A stretch of DNA of 60,636 nucleotides from an uncultured Alphaproteobacteria bacterium (GCA_937967795.1 CALBSK010000017.1:1-60636), one strand, 5' to 3'. Counted from the stretch's first letter, positions 8,075-17,539 are shown. The notes: a model not told the origin generated them from the sequence alone. A program made the numbers and translations.

Positions 8075-10741
8075 TTGATCGAAAATCAAGCGATTGCAGT
8101 TGTAAATATCGAAGATGAGATGAAGAATTCTTATCTTGATTATGCCATGAGCGTCATCGTGAGTCGTGCTCTTCCCGATGTGCGAGATGGGCTCAAGCCC
8201 GTGCATCGCCGTATCTTATATTCGATGTATGAATCTGGCTATGACTATAATCGTCCCCATCGGAAGTCGGCCAACATTGTAGGAAACGTAATCGCTAAAT
8301 ACCATCCTCATAGTACGGATGCGGTTTACGAATCTTTAGTTCGAATGGCGCAAACTTTTTCTTTGCGCTTGCCTCTTATTGACAGTCAGGGAAATTTTGG
8401 CTCCATCGATGGAGATCCGCCTGCAGCTATGCGGTATACAGAAGCCCGCCTTTCTCGACCTGCCCATTATTTAATGGCTGATCTTGATAAGGAAACGGTT
8501 GATTTTCGCCCTAATTATGATGAATCTACGCAAGAACCCACCGTTCTGCCTGCTCGTATTCCTAATCTTCTTGTCAATGGAGCAGGGGGAATTGCGGTTG
8601 GGATGGCCACGAATATTCCTTCTCATAATTTGGGTGAAGTGATTGAAGGATGTTGTGCTCTTATTGACAATCCCGATTTAACACTTGAAGAATTGATAGA
8701 GATCATCCCAGGACCTGATTTTCCCACAGGGGGCCTCATCATGGGACGCAGGGGAATTTATAGCGCTTTTAAAACAGGACGCGGCTCTCTTGTGGTTCGT
8801 AGCCGAACCCATCTTGAAACAATCCGAAAAGATCGAGAAGCTATTATTGTTACGGAAATACCTTATCAAGTCAATAAAGCCAAAATGGTTGAACGCATTG
8901 CCGAACTTGTGAATAACAAGGAACTTGAAGGCATTGGAGATCTTCGAGACGAATCAGATCGCCAAGGGATGCGTGTTGTTATTGAGCTTAAAAAAGACGC
9001 AATTCCTGAAGTAATTTTGAACCGCCTTTACGCCATGACTCCTCTCCAGACAACCTTTGGCGTCAATATGTTAGCCTTAAATGGGGGGCGTCCTCAGCAA
9101 ATGGGGCTTAAGGAAATCTTAGAATGTTTTATTCTTTTCCGCGAAGAGGTCATCACGCGTCGCACCCGTTTTGAACTTAAACAAGCAAGAGCACGGGCTC
9201 ACATCTTAGCGGGTCTTGCTTTAGCCGTTGCCAATCTAGATGAAATGATTGCGCTTATTCGCAAAGCTCCAGATCCTCAAACCGCTAAAGAAGAAATTCT
9301 TGCTCGGATGTGGAAAGTTTATGATGTTGAGCCTCTTATCCGGCTCATTGATGAACCAGGATATCCCGTTATAGAGGGTACCTATCGGATGTCAGAAATT
9401 CAGGCCAAAGCTATTTTGGATTTAAGGCTCCACCGTCTCACAGGTCTTGAGCGAGAGAAGATCGCTAAAGAACTTAATGACATTGTTGAAGAAATTAAAG
9501 AATATCTCCATATTTTAGGGTCTCGGGACAAACGTCTTGAGATCTTAAAAGCTGAACTCTTGGAGATGAAAGAAAACTACGCGACTCCTCGCCGCACAAC
9601 GATTGAGGAAAGTGAATCAAATGCGGATGAGGAAGATCTTATCCAAAGAGAAGACATGGTCGTTACGGTGAGTCTTGGGGGTTACATCAAGCGCGTTCCT
9701 ATTAACACCTATCGTGCGCAAAAGAGAGGAGGCAAAGGCCGATCAGGAATGGCAACCCGCGAAGAAGATGCTGTTTCTGAAGTTTTTATAGCCAATACCC
9801 ATACCCAGATGTTGTTTTTTACAACCACGGGACGGGTTTTTGGAATGAAAATCTATAGACTTCCTTTGGGCACGCCTCAAGCCCGGGGCAAAGCCATTGT
9901 GAATCTTCTCCCTCTTGAAGAAGGGGAGACGATTTCAACCATTATGCCCATGCCCGAAGATGAAACCCAATGGGAGAATATGCATATTCTTTTTGCCACT
10001 TCTGCGGGGCATGTGCGACGAAATGCTCTTTCTGATTTTACCAATATCCGGTCTAATGGAAAACGAGCGATGGGACTTGAAGAAGGAGAACGTCTTATTG
10101 CCGTTCGCTCTTGTGATGAGAGAAGTGATGTCCTTTTGACCACATATGAGGGACGGTGTATTCGTTTTGCTGTTACAGACGTTCGAGAATTTGTGGGAAG
10201 AACATCAACCGGTGTTCGCGGTATTCGCTTAAGCCAAGGCGATGAGATCGTCTCAATGACCGTCCTCACGCAAGTTGATTTTACAATTGAAGAACGAGAC
10301 GCTTACCTTAAACAAGCTCAACGTTTGCGTCGCCAAGAAGGAGAATCAGAAGAAAATAATAATGAGATTTCTCTTGCGCTTGAGCGATTTGAAGCGATGG
10401 CAGCTCTCGAAGAATTTATCCTTACCGTAAGTGAAAAGGGGTTTGGGAAGCGTACGTCTGCTTATGAATATCGGTGCACGAATCGAGGAGGGCAAGGCAT
10501 TACAACAATGGACGTGACAAGCAAAACAGGAAAGGTTGTCGCCTCATTCCCTGTCAAAGATGAGGATGATGTTATGCTTGTGACAAACACAGGCAAACTT
10601 ATTCGCTGTCCCGTTCATGATATTCGTATTGCTGGCCGCAGAACTCAAGGGGTGACTCTTTTCAGAGTAGACAAAGAAGAGGTCGTCGTTTCAGTGGCAC
10701 TCATTCAAGACGATGAAAGTGGTGAAGCTGAAGATGCCTAA
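8075..10741 (+). CDS. gyrA: DNA gyrase subunit A
   Basis: 888 residues. TTG start at 8075 with AAGGA 8 bases upstream; the protein begins MIENQ...VNIEDEMKNSYLDYAMSVIVSRALPDVRDGLKPVHRR. The catalytic tyrosine is Tyr121 in AAMRYTEARLS. The GyrA box QKRGGKGR starts the beta-pinwheel C-terminal domain, so this is GyrA rather than ParC. The quinolone region is unusual: where most gyrases have HPHGDS/A, residues 80-82 read Ser-Thr-Asp, and Glu86 replaces the common Asp87. The last bases overlap the start of coaD. Confidence 0.97.
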   Translation: MIENQAIAVVNIEDEMKNSYLDYAMSVIVSRALPDVRDGLKPVHRRILYSMYESGYDYNRPHRKSANIVGNVIAKYHPHSTDAVYESLVRMAQTFSLRLPLIDSQGNFGSIDGDPPAAMRYTEARLSRPAHYLMADLDKETVDFRPNYDESTQEPTVLPARIPNLLVNGAGGIAVGMATNIPSHNLGEVIEGCCALIDNPDLTLEELIEIIPGPDFPTGGLIMGRRGIYSAFKTGRGSLVVRSRTHLETIRKDREAIIVTEIPYQVNKAKMVERIAELVNNKELEGIGDLRDESDRQGMRVVIELKKDAIPEVILNRLYAMTPLQTTFGVNMLALNGGRPQQMGLKEILECFILFREEVITRRTRFELKQARARAHILAGLALAVANLDEMIALIRKAPDPQTAKEEILARMWKVYDVEPLIRLIDEPGYPVIEGTYRMSEIQAKAILDLRLHRLTGLEREKIAKELNDIVEEIKEYLHILGSRDKRLEILKAELLEMKENYATPRRTTIEESESNADEEDLIQREDMVVTVSLGGYIKRVPINTYRAQKRGGKGRSGMATREEDAVSEVFIANTHTQMLFFTTTGRVFGMKIYRLPLGTPQARGKAIVNLLPLEEGETISTIMPMPEDETQWENMHILFATSAGHVRRNALSDFTNIRSNGKRAMGLEEGERLIAVRSCDERSDVLLTTYEGRCIRFAVTDVREFVGRTSTGVRGIRLSQGDEIVSMTVLTQVDFTIEERDAYLKQAQRLRRQEGESEENNNEISLALERFEAMAALEEFILTVSEKGFGKRTSAYEYRCTNRGGQGITTMDVTSKTGKVVASFPVKDEDDVMLVTNTGKLIRCPVHDIRIAGRRTQGVTLFRVDKEEVVVSVALIQDDESGEAEDA

Positions 10742-11240
10742 ACAGCTTCATATCGGCGTTTACCCAGGAACGTTTGATCCCATTACTTTTGGTCACCTTG
10801 ATATTATCCAAAGAGCAACCCGTCTTGTAGATCGCCTCATCATAGGGGTGGCCACAAATGTAGGAAAAGATCCTCTTTTCCCTGTTGGGGATCGGATACA
10901 CATGATTGAAAGTGAGCTTAAAACATTTCCTTTTTCGAAAGATGTGGAGGTCCTTGTTAAGCCCTTTGATACGCTTCTCGTCAATTTTGCTCAGAAAGAA
11001 AAAGCTCAACTTCTCATTCGAGGGCTTCGTGCTGTTTCTGACTTTGAATACGAATTTCAAATGGCGGGAACAAATCGAAAGCTAAATCCTGGACTTGAAA
11101 CTGTTTTTCTTGTCGCTTCAGAAAGTCATCAGTTGATAGCTTCTCATCTTGTTAAAGAAATTGCGCGTCTTAAGGGAGATACACACCCTTTCGTTTCTGA
11201 AAACGTGGGGAAAAAGTTAAAAGAGAGATTTTTGTCCTGA
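10734..11240 (+). CDS. coaD: Phosphopantetheine adenylyltransferase
   Basis: 168 residues from the ATG at 10734, which overlaps the gyrA stop by 8 bases; an upstream ATG at 10713 in the same frame would add seven residues, but MPKQLHIGVYPGTFDP matches the family's usual beginning better. Nucleotidyltransferase motif T-x-G-H (Thr18, Gly20, His21), substrate loop RGLRAVSDFEYEFQMAGTNRKL, and C-terminal ASHLVKEIARLKGD. Catalyses the fourth step of CoA synthesis, ATP + 4'-phosphopantetheine to dephospho-CoA. Likely translated together with gyrA. Confidence 0.96.
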   Translation: MPKQLHIGVYPGTFDPITFGHLDIIQRATRLVDRLIIGVATNVGKDPLFPVGDRIHMIESELKTFPFSKDVEVLVKPFDTLLVNFAQKEKAQLLIRGLRAVSDFEYEFQMAGTNRKLNPGLETVFLVASESHQLIASHLVKEIARLKGDTHPFVSENVGKKLKERFLS

Positions 11241-11255
11241 AGGCGTAAGGGGTTC

Positions 11256-11540
11256 ATGGAACTGACTATAACGCACGATAAAGAAAATCAACAATTTATA
11301 GCTCTTTTAGAAGGAAAAGTTGCCACATTAAAATATTCTTCTTTAGTTGATGGCAAAACGTTAGATTATTATAGGACCTTTGTTCCTCCCGAATTACGGG
11401 AGAGACACATTGGAGGCGCCCTCGTCAAATTTGCGTTGGAGTTTGCTCTTCAAAATAATTACAAAGTTATTCCGAGTTGCCCTTTTATCCGTCGGTATGT
11501 CAATCAACATTCCGTCTATAAAAAGATACTTGTATTTTGA
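11256..11540 (+). CDS. Small GNAT-fold acetyltransferase, YjdJ-like
   Basis: 94 residues. The core LDYYRTFVPPELRERHIGGALVKFALEFALQNNYKVIPSCPF matches the small YjdJ-type acetyltransferases: V-P-E-x-R-x-x-G-I-A/G acetyl-CoA loop followed by a V-x-P-x-C-P-F strand. It starts 15 bases after coaD with an AAGGGG ribosome site, so probably lies in the same transcript. Acceptor substrate unknown. Confidence 0.85.
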   Translation: MELTITHDKENQQFIALLEGKVATLKYSSLVDGKTLDYYRTFVPPELRERHIGGALVKFALEFALQNNYKVIPSCPFIRRYVNQHSVYKKILVF

Positions 11541-11608
11541 TGATTTAAGACTACATAATAACAGGAGTAATGTTGAAGTTTGAAAATTAATTTTTTGGAG
11601 AAATAACT

Positions 11609-12721
11609 ATGAAAAAATGGTTGCTTTTGTTAAGTATGGTACCGTTCTTTGCTTCGCCCGCATGGTCAATGGAAGACGAGGAGGCAGAAAAAAGGAAGGG
11701 GTATACCCTTAATTTCATGTGGATTAATGATCAATATAACTTCGAAAGATTTCCGAATACTTACCTTCTCCCCATAAAAAACATACACGATGATTCCGAA
11801 TGGACTGAGAAAGAGGGAACGGAGAGAATGAAAAAAAATTATTTGACGCCTCTTTTTACATGGAGAGAAAAAAATCCAAACGCCCTTTGTCTAAATTTTT
11901 GGTATGACAGTCAGTTTACAACCGACGATGCTGTAATTAATACAACCAATTTGATTAAGGAATTTTCTAGCGAAAAGAAAGGATGCCCTCTTATTTTAAG
12001 GGATATACGAGAACTTGATCCCGTTAAGAAATATCCCGAGGTGTTTGCGAAAAACATTCCTCTTTATTTTCGAGTTGACTTACTTCGCGTTATTGCTTCC
12101 GTTGAAGAAAAGCAAGGAGCATTTTTTGTTTATGCAGATATGGGTGTTTCCCCTCTTTCTAAGGAAGAATTATTTGATGACGAGACGATTCTAAAACTCA
12201 TCGATAATGGGTATATTATGATGAAAAATCCTAGGGCGAACGAGAATCATGCTTATGAGAATGGTTTTTTTATAGTCAACCATGAAGATACGAACGTACT
12301 CAAAGCGATGAAAGACGCTATTATTGACCCCAGCATTAGAAGAGCTGAACGTGGCCTAAAGAAAGGGTACTGGTATGATAATGAGCAAGCAGCCTTTCAC
12401 GATAGATCTACGGCAGAGAGATTTAACATTTTAAGAATGAATCAAATTGTGTTTTCTGCATATGTACCTATGAACGAATATTTGAAATTTTTGAAGGGGA
12501 AAACACGTCTCTATCATCAAACGGTCTATTCTGGACCCGGGGATGAAATATTTAAGGGGAACTTAAGCTTAACAGACATATTTAAAGACGATACTCTTTT
12601 GCCTGCTTTTGAGTACGGACCAGCCGGTAGTGAAACCCGTAATCTAGCAACCACCCTGGGTAGTTTTGGGATACCTATTAAATCAAATGTAAAATCACCT
12701 GTAAGTCATTTTTATAGATAA
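11609..12721 (+). CDS. Secreted glycosyltransferase-like protein, putative host-directed effector
   Basis: 370 residues. Signal peptide 1-20 (MKKWLLLLSMVPFFASPAWS), then MEDEE. Residues 33-40 (TLNFMWIN) resemble the IxFIWIG strand that opens sugar-binding GT-A glycosyltransferases of the DXD/TcdB-like group. Residues 154-180 (FRVDLLRVI...GAFFVYADMGV) match the SDxLRY...GGxYxDxD block, but the metal-binding D-x-D reads Asp177-Met-Gly179. A later GFFIVNHEDTNVLKAM matches the next conserved segment. Good ribosome site (TTGGAG). Such domains modify host proteins in large clostridial toxins and Legionella effectors; here the role, and activity given the altered DxD, are inference. Neighbour of the secreted F-box gene, converging on it. 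Confidence 0.7.
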   Translation: MKKWLLLLSMVPFFASPAWSMEDEEAEKRKGYTLNFMWINDQYNFERFPNTYLLPIKNIHDDSEWTEKEGTERMKKNYLTPLFTWREKNPNALCLNFWYDSQFTTDDAVINTTNLIKEFSSEKKGCPLILRDIRELDPVKKYPEVFAKNIPLYFRVDLLRVIASVEEKQGAFFVYADMGVSPLSKEELFDDETILKLIDNGYIMMKNPRANENHAYENGFFIVNHEDTNVLKAMKDAIIDPSIRRAERGLKKGYWYDNEQAAFHDRSTAERFNILRMNQIVFSAYVPMNEYLKFLKGKTRLYHQTVYSGPGDEIFKGNLSLTDIFKDDTLLPAFEYGPAGSETRNLATTLGSFGIPIKSNVKSPVSHFYR

Positions 12722-12732
12722 AATGATTTAAA

Positions 12733-12765
12733 GTCAGCATTTTCCCCTATGAGGGAAGTGCTGAC
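12733..12765 (+). terminator. Stem-loop after the glycosyltransferase-like gene
   Basis: Inverted repeat GTCAGCA...TGCTGAC (7 bp) extended by a G-T pair, two A-T pairs and CCC/GGG with one bulge, 11 bases after the stop codon. No T-run follows, so it may be a processing or weak termination signal rather than a classical terminator. Confidence 0.5.
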
Positions 12766-12815
12766 TGGATCTTCAGAAGAGAAATAGAGGGGTGTATAGG
12801 TATATTAGCTCCTGG

Positions 12816-12835
12816 ATTCCCTCTTTCGAGGGAAT
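12816..12835. terminator. Perfect 8-bp hairpin between convergent genes
   Basis: ATTCCCTC, a TTTC loop, then GAGGGAAT: a perfect stem, followed to the right by GGGGTGCTG and a T5 run. It lies in the gap between two convergent effector genes and could stop transcription from either side. Confidence 0.55.
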
Positions 12836-12885
12836 GGGGTGCTGTTTTTATATCTTTTCTCCTTCTTTACATTGGGCTCACTATG

Positions 12886-13578
12886 TTATTGATCTTTTTT
12901 TCTAATCTTGAAAACCTCTAACTTTTTCATAGCAGTAATCTGGTTCTTACACATCAGCGGCTTATCATAAATGTACTGTATCCATAAATTAAAGTCCTTA
13001 CACCCCTCATTAAAGTTATCATAAGTCCATTGATAAGTATGAATAGATGGAGAGTTTTTCTCTAGAATGAGGTTTCCCAGAGATTTCATCCCTTTTTCTG
13101 CTTTTGTTGTACATTTAAACGTGACTGTTTTTAGGTTCTCCCTGTCACCTAATTCATACTTAAGGAAGAGCGACTCTCCTGGGTCAAGAGGGACTGGGGA
13201 GGCGCTTTTTAAAGTAAAAGAAACAGTTTTGTTCTCTGTGGAATAAATTTTTGTTTCTCCCTCCTCTTGTTTGACCACTATGGTTTTGAGGGTGCTGTTC
13301 AGCGGATGATTACTTAAAGGTATGGTTTTAAAACACGTGTGAAATTTTTTGTTAACACGAGCTATGGAAGAGAGGTCATTGAGGTAAAAAAACTCTCGGT
13401 CGCGAAGAAACAAAAAAATACTCGACATAATTTCGTCTGGCAAGTCATGAATAGAGGGTTCCTTTTGCGGCGCTTGGTGAAGAATGACTGCAGCTTTGTC
13501 CTGATCATCCATCCCAAAAACTGGATAGGAAACTGTAAGAAACAAAGACAAGGCAAGTAAATAATTTTTTGATTTCAT
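12886..13578 (-). CDS. Secreted F-box protein, putative effector
   Basis: 230 residues from the ATG at 13578, chosen because TAGGAG lies 5 bases upstream and the signal peptide (MKSKNYLLALSLFLTVSYPVFG) begins there; an in-frame ATG at 13623 has no such site. Met-Asp-Asp follows the predicted cleavage. Residues 42-85 fit the eukaryotic F-box: IHDLPDEI, IFLFL, then DLSSIARVNKKFH. F-box domains bind Skp1 and recruit targets to SCF ubiquitin ligases, and bacterial F-box proteins (for example Legionella AnkB/LegU1) act in host cells. The C-terminal ~145 residues, predicted substrate-binding part, match no family I know and look beta-rich. Confidence 0.72.
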   Translation of the reverse strand: MKSKNYLLALSLFLTVSYPVFGMDDQDKAAVILHQAPQKEPSIHDLPDEIMSSIFLFLRDREFFYLNDLSSIARVNKKFHTCFKTIPLSNHPLNSTLKTIVVKQEEGETKIYSTENKTVSFTLKSASPVPLDPGESLFLKYELGDRENLKTVTFKCTTKAEKGMKSLGNLILEKNSPSIHTYQWTYDNFNEGCKDFNLWIQYIYDKPLMCKNQITAMKKLEVFKIRKKDQ

Positions 13579-14098
13579 AAAGACTCCTATTCCATTTAAC
13601 ATCAGCACATGTGAACTTTTCAAAAGAATAAACTAAAACAAAAAACAATCAAGCTTATCCCTTTGAGGCTTGGAAAAGAGCCAAAAATAATTGGCCATAT
13701 CACAATTTTCTGGATTTTTTATTTTTTTTATGAATACTCAACAATAGATAACAAGGGGCGTTTCTCTTATTCGGTAGCCCCGGAGAAGAGAGAGGTTCCC
13801 TCGGTATCGAAGAGGGTACAGGTTGACTTTTTTAAGGAAAGCCCAGAATCTGTGAAAAATGCCGGCTTTATTTCATGGATTCTTTTCTTAAGGGGAAAGT
13901 CTGTACAATCGGGGAGAAAGAAAGGAGCATCTGGAAGCTACCAATCTTTCTTTTAACGATCACGTAAGGGATCCCGGGATCTTCTTCAGGGTGGGATAAG
14001 GAAAAAAGTAAAAAACAAAGGAACAAGCTCTAGACAAGCCACATATAACCCACTAGCCACCTCTCTATTTTGATGTATAACACATAAGTGAGGTGACC
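13579..14098. other. Intergenic region before dnaE, no convincing gene
   Basis: About 520 bases between the divergent F-box gene and dnaE. The only long frame (TTG start at 13663) gives a 97-residue peptide without family resemblance or ribosome site. It contains a perfect 12-bp palindrome (GATCCCGGGATC, 13970-13981); read on the minus strand, the flank AAGAAGATCCCGGG resembles part of the REP-like element at 37737-37818, so it may be an eroded copy. The dnaE promoter should lie here but I cannot place it. Confidence 0.5.
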
Positions 14099-17000
14099 AT
14101 GTTTATCCATTTACGCGTTCATACAGCTTATTCGTTGCTCGAGGGAGCGATCCCTGTCAAAAAGCTCATCGCACTTGCTCAAAAATATCAGATGCCAGCT
14201 GTGGCTATGACGGACACAGGCAATCTTTTTGGCGCTTTTGAATTTTCTCTTGCGGCAAAAGAGGCCGGTATTCAGCCGCTTCTCGGTTGTCAGATTCAAA
14301 TCACCTCCCCGGGGACTGATCGAAAGAATGAGACCGATTGTCTTGTTCTTTTGGTCCAGAATCAAACGGGGTACAAAAATCTTTTAAAAATTATCTCTCA
14401 TACGTATGTAAAAAGCAAAGGAAGTGATACTCCTCAAATCGATTTCGAGACATTAGGGGATTGGACAGAAGGCCTTATTGCATTGACAGGAGGCCCCCAA
14501 GGAGGTCTGTCTAAACGTTTAGCGCGCGGCCTTGACGGCGTTGAGTATTTAAATACGCTTGAGTCACTCTTCAAAGATCGACTTTATATTGAAGTTTCTC
14601 GCCAAGGCATCTTGACGCCGGAAGACGAAAAAGTCGAAGAAGGCCTTATTGATTTGGCTTATGCTAAAAACATACCCCTTGTTGCAACTAACGAGGCTTT
14701 CTTTCCTGACCCTTCTCTTTATGAAGCCCATGATGCGCTTTTGTGTATTGCGGACGGAACCTATGTGAATGAGGGCAATCGGAGACGCTTAACTCCCGAT
14801 CATTGCTTTAAGTCTCCCCAAGAAATGGAGACACTCTTTGCTGATCTTCCGGAAGCCATTGCAAACACGCACGTTATTGGTCAACGATGCAGTTTCCTTC
14901 TGATGCCTATCGATCCCATTTTACCCTCTTTTCCTTGTGAGGAAGAAGGAGAAGAACTCCGCAAACAAGCGAGATTAGGTCTTGAAGATCGACTCACCCA
15001 ACATGTTTTTTCTCTCAATATGGATGAGGCTGCAAAATCTAAGATTCGTGAAAAGTACTTCAAGCAATTAGAACACGAACTCAACGTTATCGAAGAAATG
15101 AATTTCCCTGGTTATTTCTTGATCGTTGCTGACTTTATTAAGTGGACGAAAGCTCAACATATCCCTGTAGGGCCCGGGCGAGGATCAGGGGCAGGGTCTG
15201 TGGTCGCTTGGGCGTTGACGATCACCGATCTTGATCCTTTACGGTGGGGCCTTGTCTTTGAGCGATTTTTAAATCCTGAGCGTGTCAGCATGCCGGACTT
15301 TGATATCGATTTTTGTCAAGAGCGTCGAGATGAGGTCATTCGATATGTGCGTGATAAATATGGCGCTGATCGAGTCGCCCACATCATTACTTTTGGAAAG
15401 CTTCAAGCCAGAGCCGTTTTGCGAGATGTAGGTCGTGTATTGCAAATGCCCTATGGGCAGGTTGATAAAATTTGTAAGCTCATTCCCAATAATCCTGCAA
15501 ATCCCGTTACAATTGAAGAAGCCATTGAAGTTGAATCTCAACTCAAACAGATGATTGAGCAAGAAGCAGAAGTAAAGCATCTTGTGAATATCGCCCAGCA
15601 GCTCGAGGGACTCTACCGCCATGCTTCAACCCATGCGGCGGGTGTTGTGATTGGGGACAGGCCTTTGGATGAGCTCGTTCCTCTTTATTATGATCCCCGT
15701 TCTCCTTTACCTGCCACTCAATTTAATATGAAATATGTGGAAAAAGCAGGCCTTGTAAAATTCGATTTCTTAGGCCTCAAAACCCTTACGGTTATTCAGC
15801 AAACCGTGAAATATCTGACCGAGCAAGGCATTACCCTTGATATTTCTCGCATTCCTTTGGATGACCCTAAAACGTTTGAGCTTTTGAGACGCGCAGAGAC
15901 GATTGGCATTTTTCAAGTGGAAAGTGGCGGAATGACCGATGTCATGCGCAAACTTAAGCCGGAGAAGTTCGAAGAAATTACCGCATTGAATGCTCTTTAC
16001 CGTCCGGGTCCTATGGATGATATACCGCGCTATATCGCTTGCCGTCACGGAGAAGAAAAGGTTACTTATCTTTATCCTGAGCTTGAGCCTATCCTAGGTG
16101 AAACCTACGGCGTTATTGTGTATCAAGAACACGTCCTTCAAATCGCCCGTGATCTTGCGGGATACACACTCGGAGGGGCTGACATTTTACGCCGAGCGAT
16201 GGGAAAGAAGATCAAGTCTGAGATGGATGCCCAACGCAAGCGGTTTATCGATGGTATTTTAGAGCGGGTGGGAGGAAATCCCGCAACCGCTAAGATTCTT
16301 TTTGATCAAATTGAAAGATTTGCGAGTTACGCTTTCCCTAAAGCTCATGCTGCTGCTTATGCCTTAATCACTTATCAGACCGCTTATCTCAAGGCTCATT
16401 ACCCAGTTGAGTATATGGCCGCTCTTATGACCCACGAGCTTCATAATACGGATAAGCTGACATTTTTTGCTCGTGAAGTAAAGCGACTTGGCATTGACTT
16501 ACTTCCTCCTGATGTCAATCATTCCTTCGCAGGATTTAAAGTTGAGAAAGGAGCCATTAGGTATGCTTTGGCTGCTTTAAAGAATGTAGGAGAAGCTGCT
16601 ATGGAAGCTTTGATGAACGAGAGGAAAAAAAACGGTCCCTACAAGGATATTTTTGATTTCATAGAACGAGTTGATGGGCGGGTGATTAACAAAAGACAGC
16701 TTGAAAACCTCATTTCGGCAGGAGTGTTTGACAGCCTTTCTTCGAACCGTCGCCAGCTTATGGAAAATCTTGAGCTTCTCCTCCGTTATGGAAATGAAGA
16801 CAGGCGCCCCCAAAGTCTATTTGGATTGGATGTCACACGCCCCAAACTCAACGAAGTTACCGATTGGCCCCCTCTTGAAAAACTTCGGCGTGAATTTTCA
16901 GCGGTCGGTTTTTATCTCACCTCCCATCCCTTAGATGCTTATAGACAGGCCCTTGAGCAAGCGAATGTTCTTCCTGCCTCAGACATTCTTTCACGGGTTC

Positions 17001-17476
17001 AAGAAGGGAGGGAATCGCAAACCTATCGGTTGGCAGGTGTTGTGATTACCAAGCAAGAGCGTGCTGCAAAAAGTGGGCAAAAATACGCTTTCATTCAGCT
17101 TTCTGATCCAACAGGTGTTTTTGAGGTGACTGTTTTTTCAGAACTCCTCAGTCAGTCCCGAGAGATGTTCGAACCAGGCACGGCTCTGCTGCTTACGGTA
17201 TCGGCTCAATTGTCTGATGATATTTTACGGCTTACGTGCCAATCGATTGAAAGTTTAGATAAAGCAATGGATGGGGGTGTTTTAACCCTTACCCTCCACT
17301 CAACGGACCAGGTTGCCCCCTTGCGCGCTCTTCTTAAGAAAGCACCTTCTGGAAAAACCAAAATTGTTGTGAAAACAAGCTTTGAGGAATCGATCGTGAC
17401 CCTTACTTTGCCTTTGACTTATGCTTTGACGCCTGATCTGAGGGCCGCCTTGGTAGAAATGCAACATGTCGCTTAA
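14099..17476 (+). CDS. dnaE: DNA polymerase III alpha subunit
   Basis: 1125 residues from ATG 14099, which has GAGG 5 bases upstream; a GTG two codons earlier is too close to that site. PHP domain at the N-terminus (FIHLRVHTAYSLLEGA, then DTGNLFGAFEF), catalytic palm with PDFDIDF (Asp400, Asp402, Asp404; the first two equal E. coli Asp401 and Asp403), GPGRGSGAGSVVAW, tandem HhH region and an OB fold near residues 980-1060 (YRLAGVVITKQERAAKSGQKYAFIQLSD). This is DnaE1, the replicative polymerase of the chromosome. Confidence 0.98.
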   Translation: MFIHLRVHTAYSLLEGAIPVKKLIALAQKYQMPAVAMTDTGNLFGAFEFSLAAKEAGIQPLLGCQIQITSPGTDRKNETDCLVLLVQNQTGYKNLLKIISHTYVKSKGSDTPQIDFETLGDWTEGLIALTGGPQGGLSKRLARGLDGVEYLNTLESLFKDRLYIEVSRQGILTPEDEKVEEGLIDLAYAKNIPLVATNEAFFPDPSLYEAHDALLCIADGTYVNEGNRRRLTPDHCFKSPQEMETLFADLPEAIANTHVIGQRCSFLLMPIDPILPSFPCEEEGEELRKQARLGLEDRLTQHVFSLNMDEAAKSKIREKYFKQLEHELNVIEEMNFPGYFLIVADFIKWTKAQHIPVGPGRGSGAGSVVAWALTITDLDPLRWGLVFERFLNPERVSMPDFDIDFCQERRDEVIRYVRDKYGADRVAHIITFGKLQARAVLRDVGRVLQMPYGQVDKICKLIPNNPANPVTIEEAIEVESQLKQMIEQEAEVKHLVNIAQQLEGLYRHASTHAAGVVIGDRPLDELVPLYYDPRSPLPATQFNMKYVEKAGLVKFDFLGLKTLTVIQQTVKYLTEQGITLDISRIPLDDPKTFELLRRAETIGIFQVESGGMTDVMRKLKPEKFEEITALNALYRPGPMDDIPRYIACRHGEEKVTYLYPELEPILGETYGVIVYQEHVLQIARDLAGYTLGGADILRRAMGKKIKSEMDAQRKRFIDGILERVGGNPATAKILFDQIERFASYAFPKAHAAAYALITYQTAYLKAHYPVEYMAALMTHELHNTDKLTFFAREVKRLGIDLLPPDVNHSFAGFKVEKGAIRYALAALKNVGEAAMEALMNERKKNGPYKDIFDFIERVDGRVINKRQLENLISAGVFDSLSSNRRQLMENLELLLRYGNEDRRPQSLFGLDVTRPKLNEVTDWPPLEKLRREFSAVGFYLTSHPLDAYRQALEQANVLPASDILSRVQEGRESQTYRLAGVVITKQERAAKSGQKYAFIQLSDPTGVFEVTVFSELLSQSREMFEPGTALLLTVSAQLSDDILRLTCQSIESLDKAMDGGVLTLTLHSTDQVAPLRALLKKAPSGKTKIVVKTSFEESIVTLTLPLTYALTPDLRAALVEMQHVA

Positions 17477-17539
17477 TCTTATGTTTTTAGAACATCCATG
17501 TAATTATGAAGGTAAGGCTCAAAATTACATGGAAAAAAG

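Noticed and set aside
13663..13956. 97-residue plus-strand frame between the F-box gene and dnaE
   Set aside because: TTG start without ribosome site, no family-like features, and it lies in what should be the dnaE promoter region.
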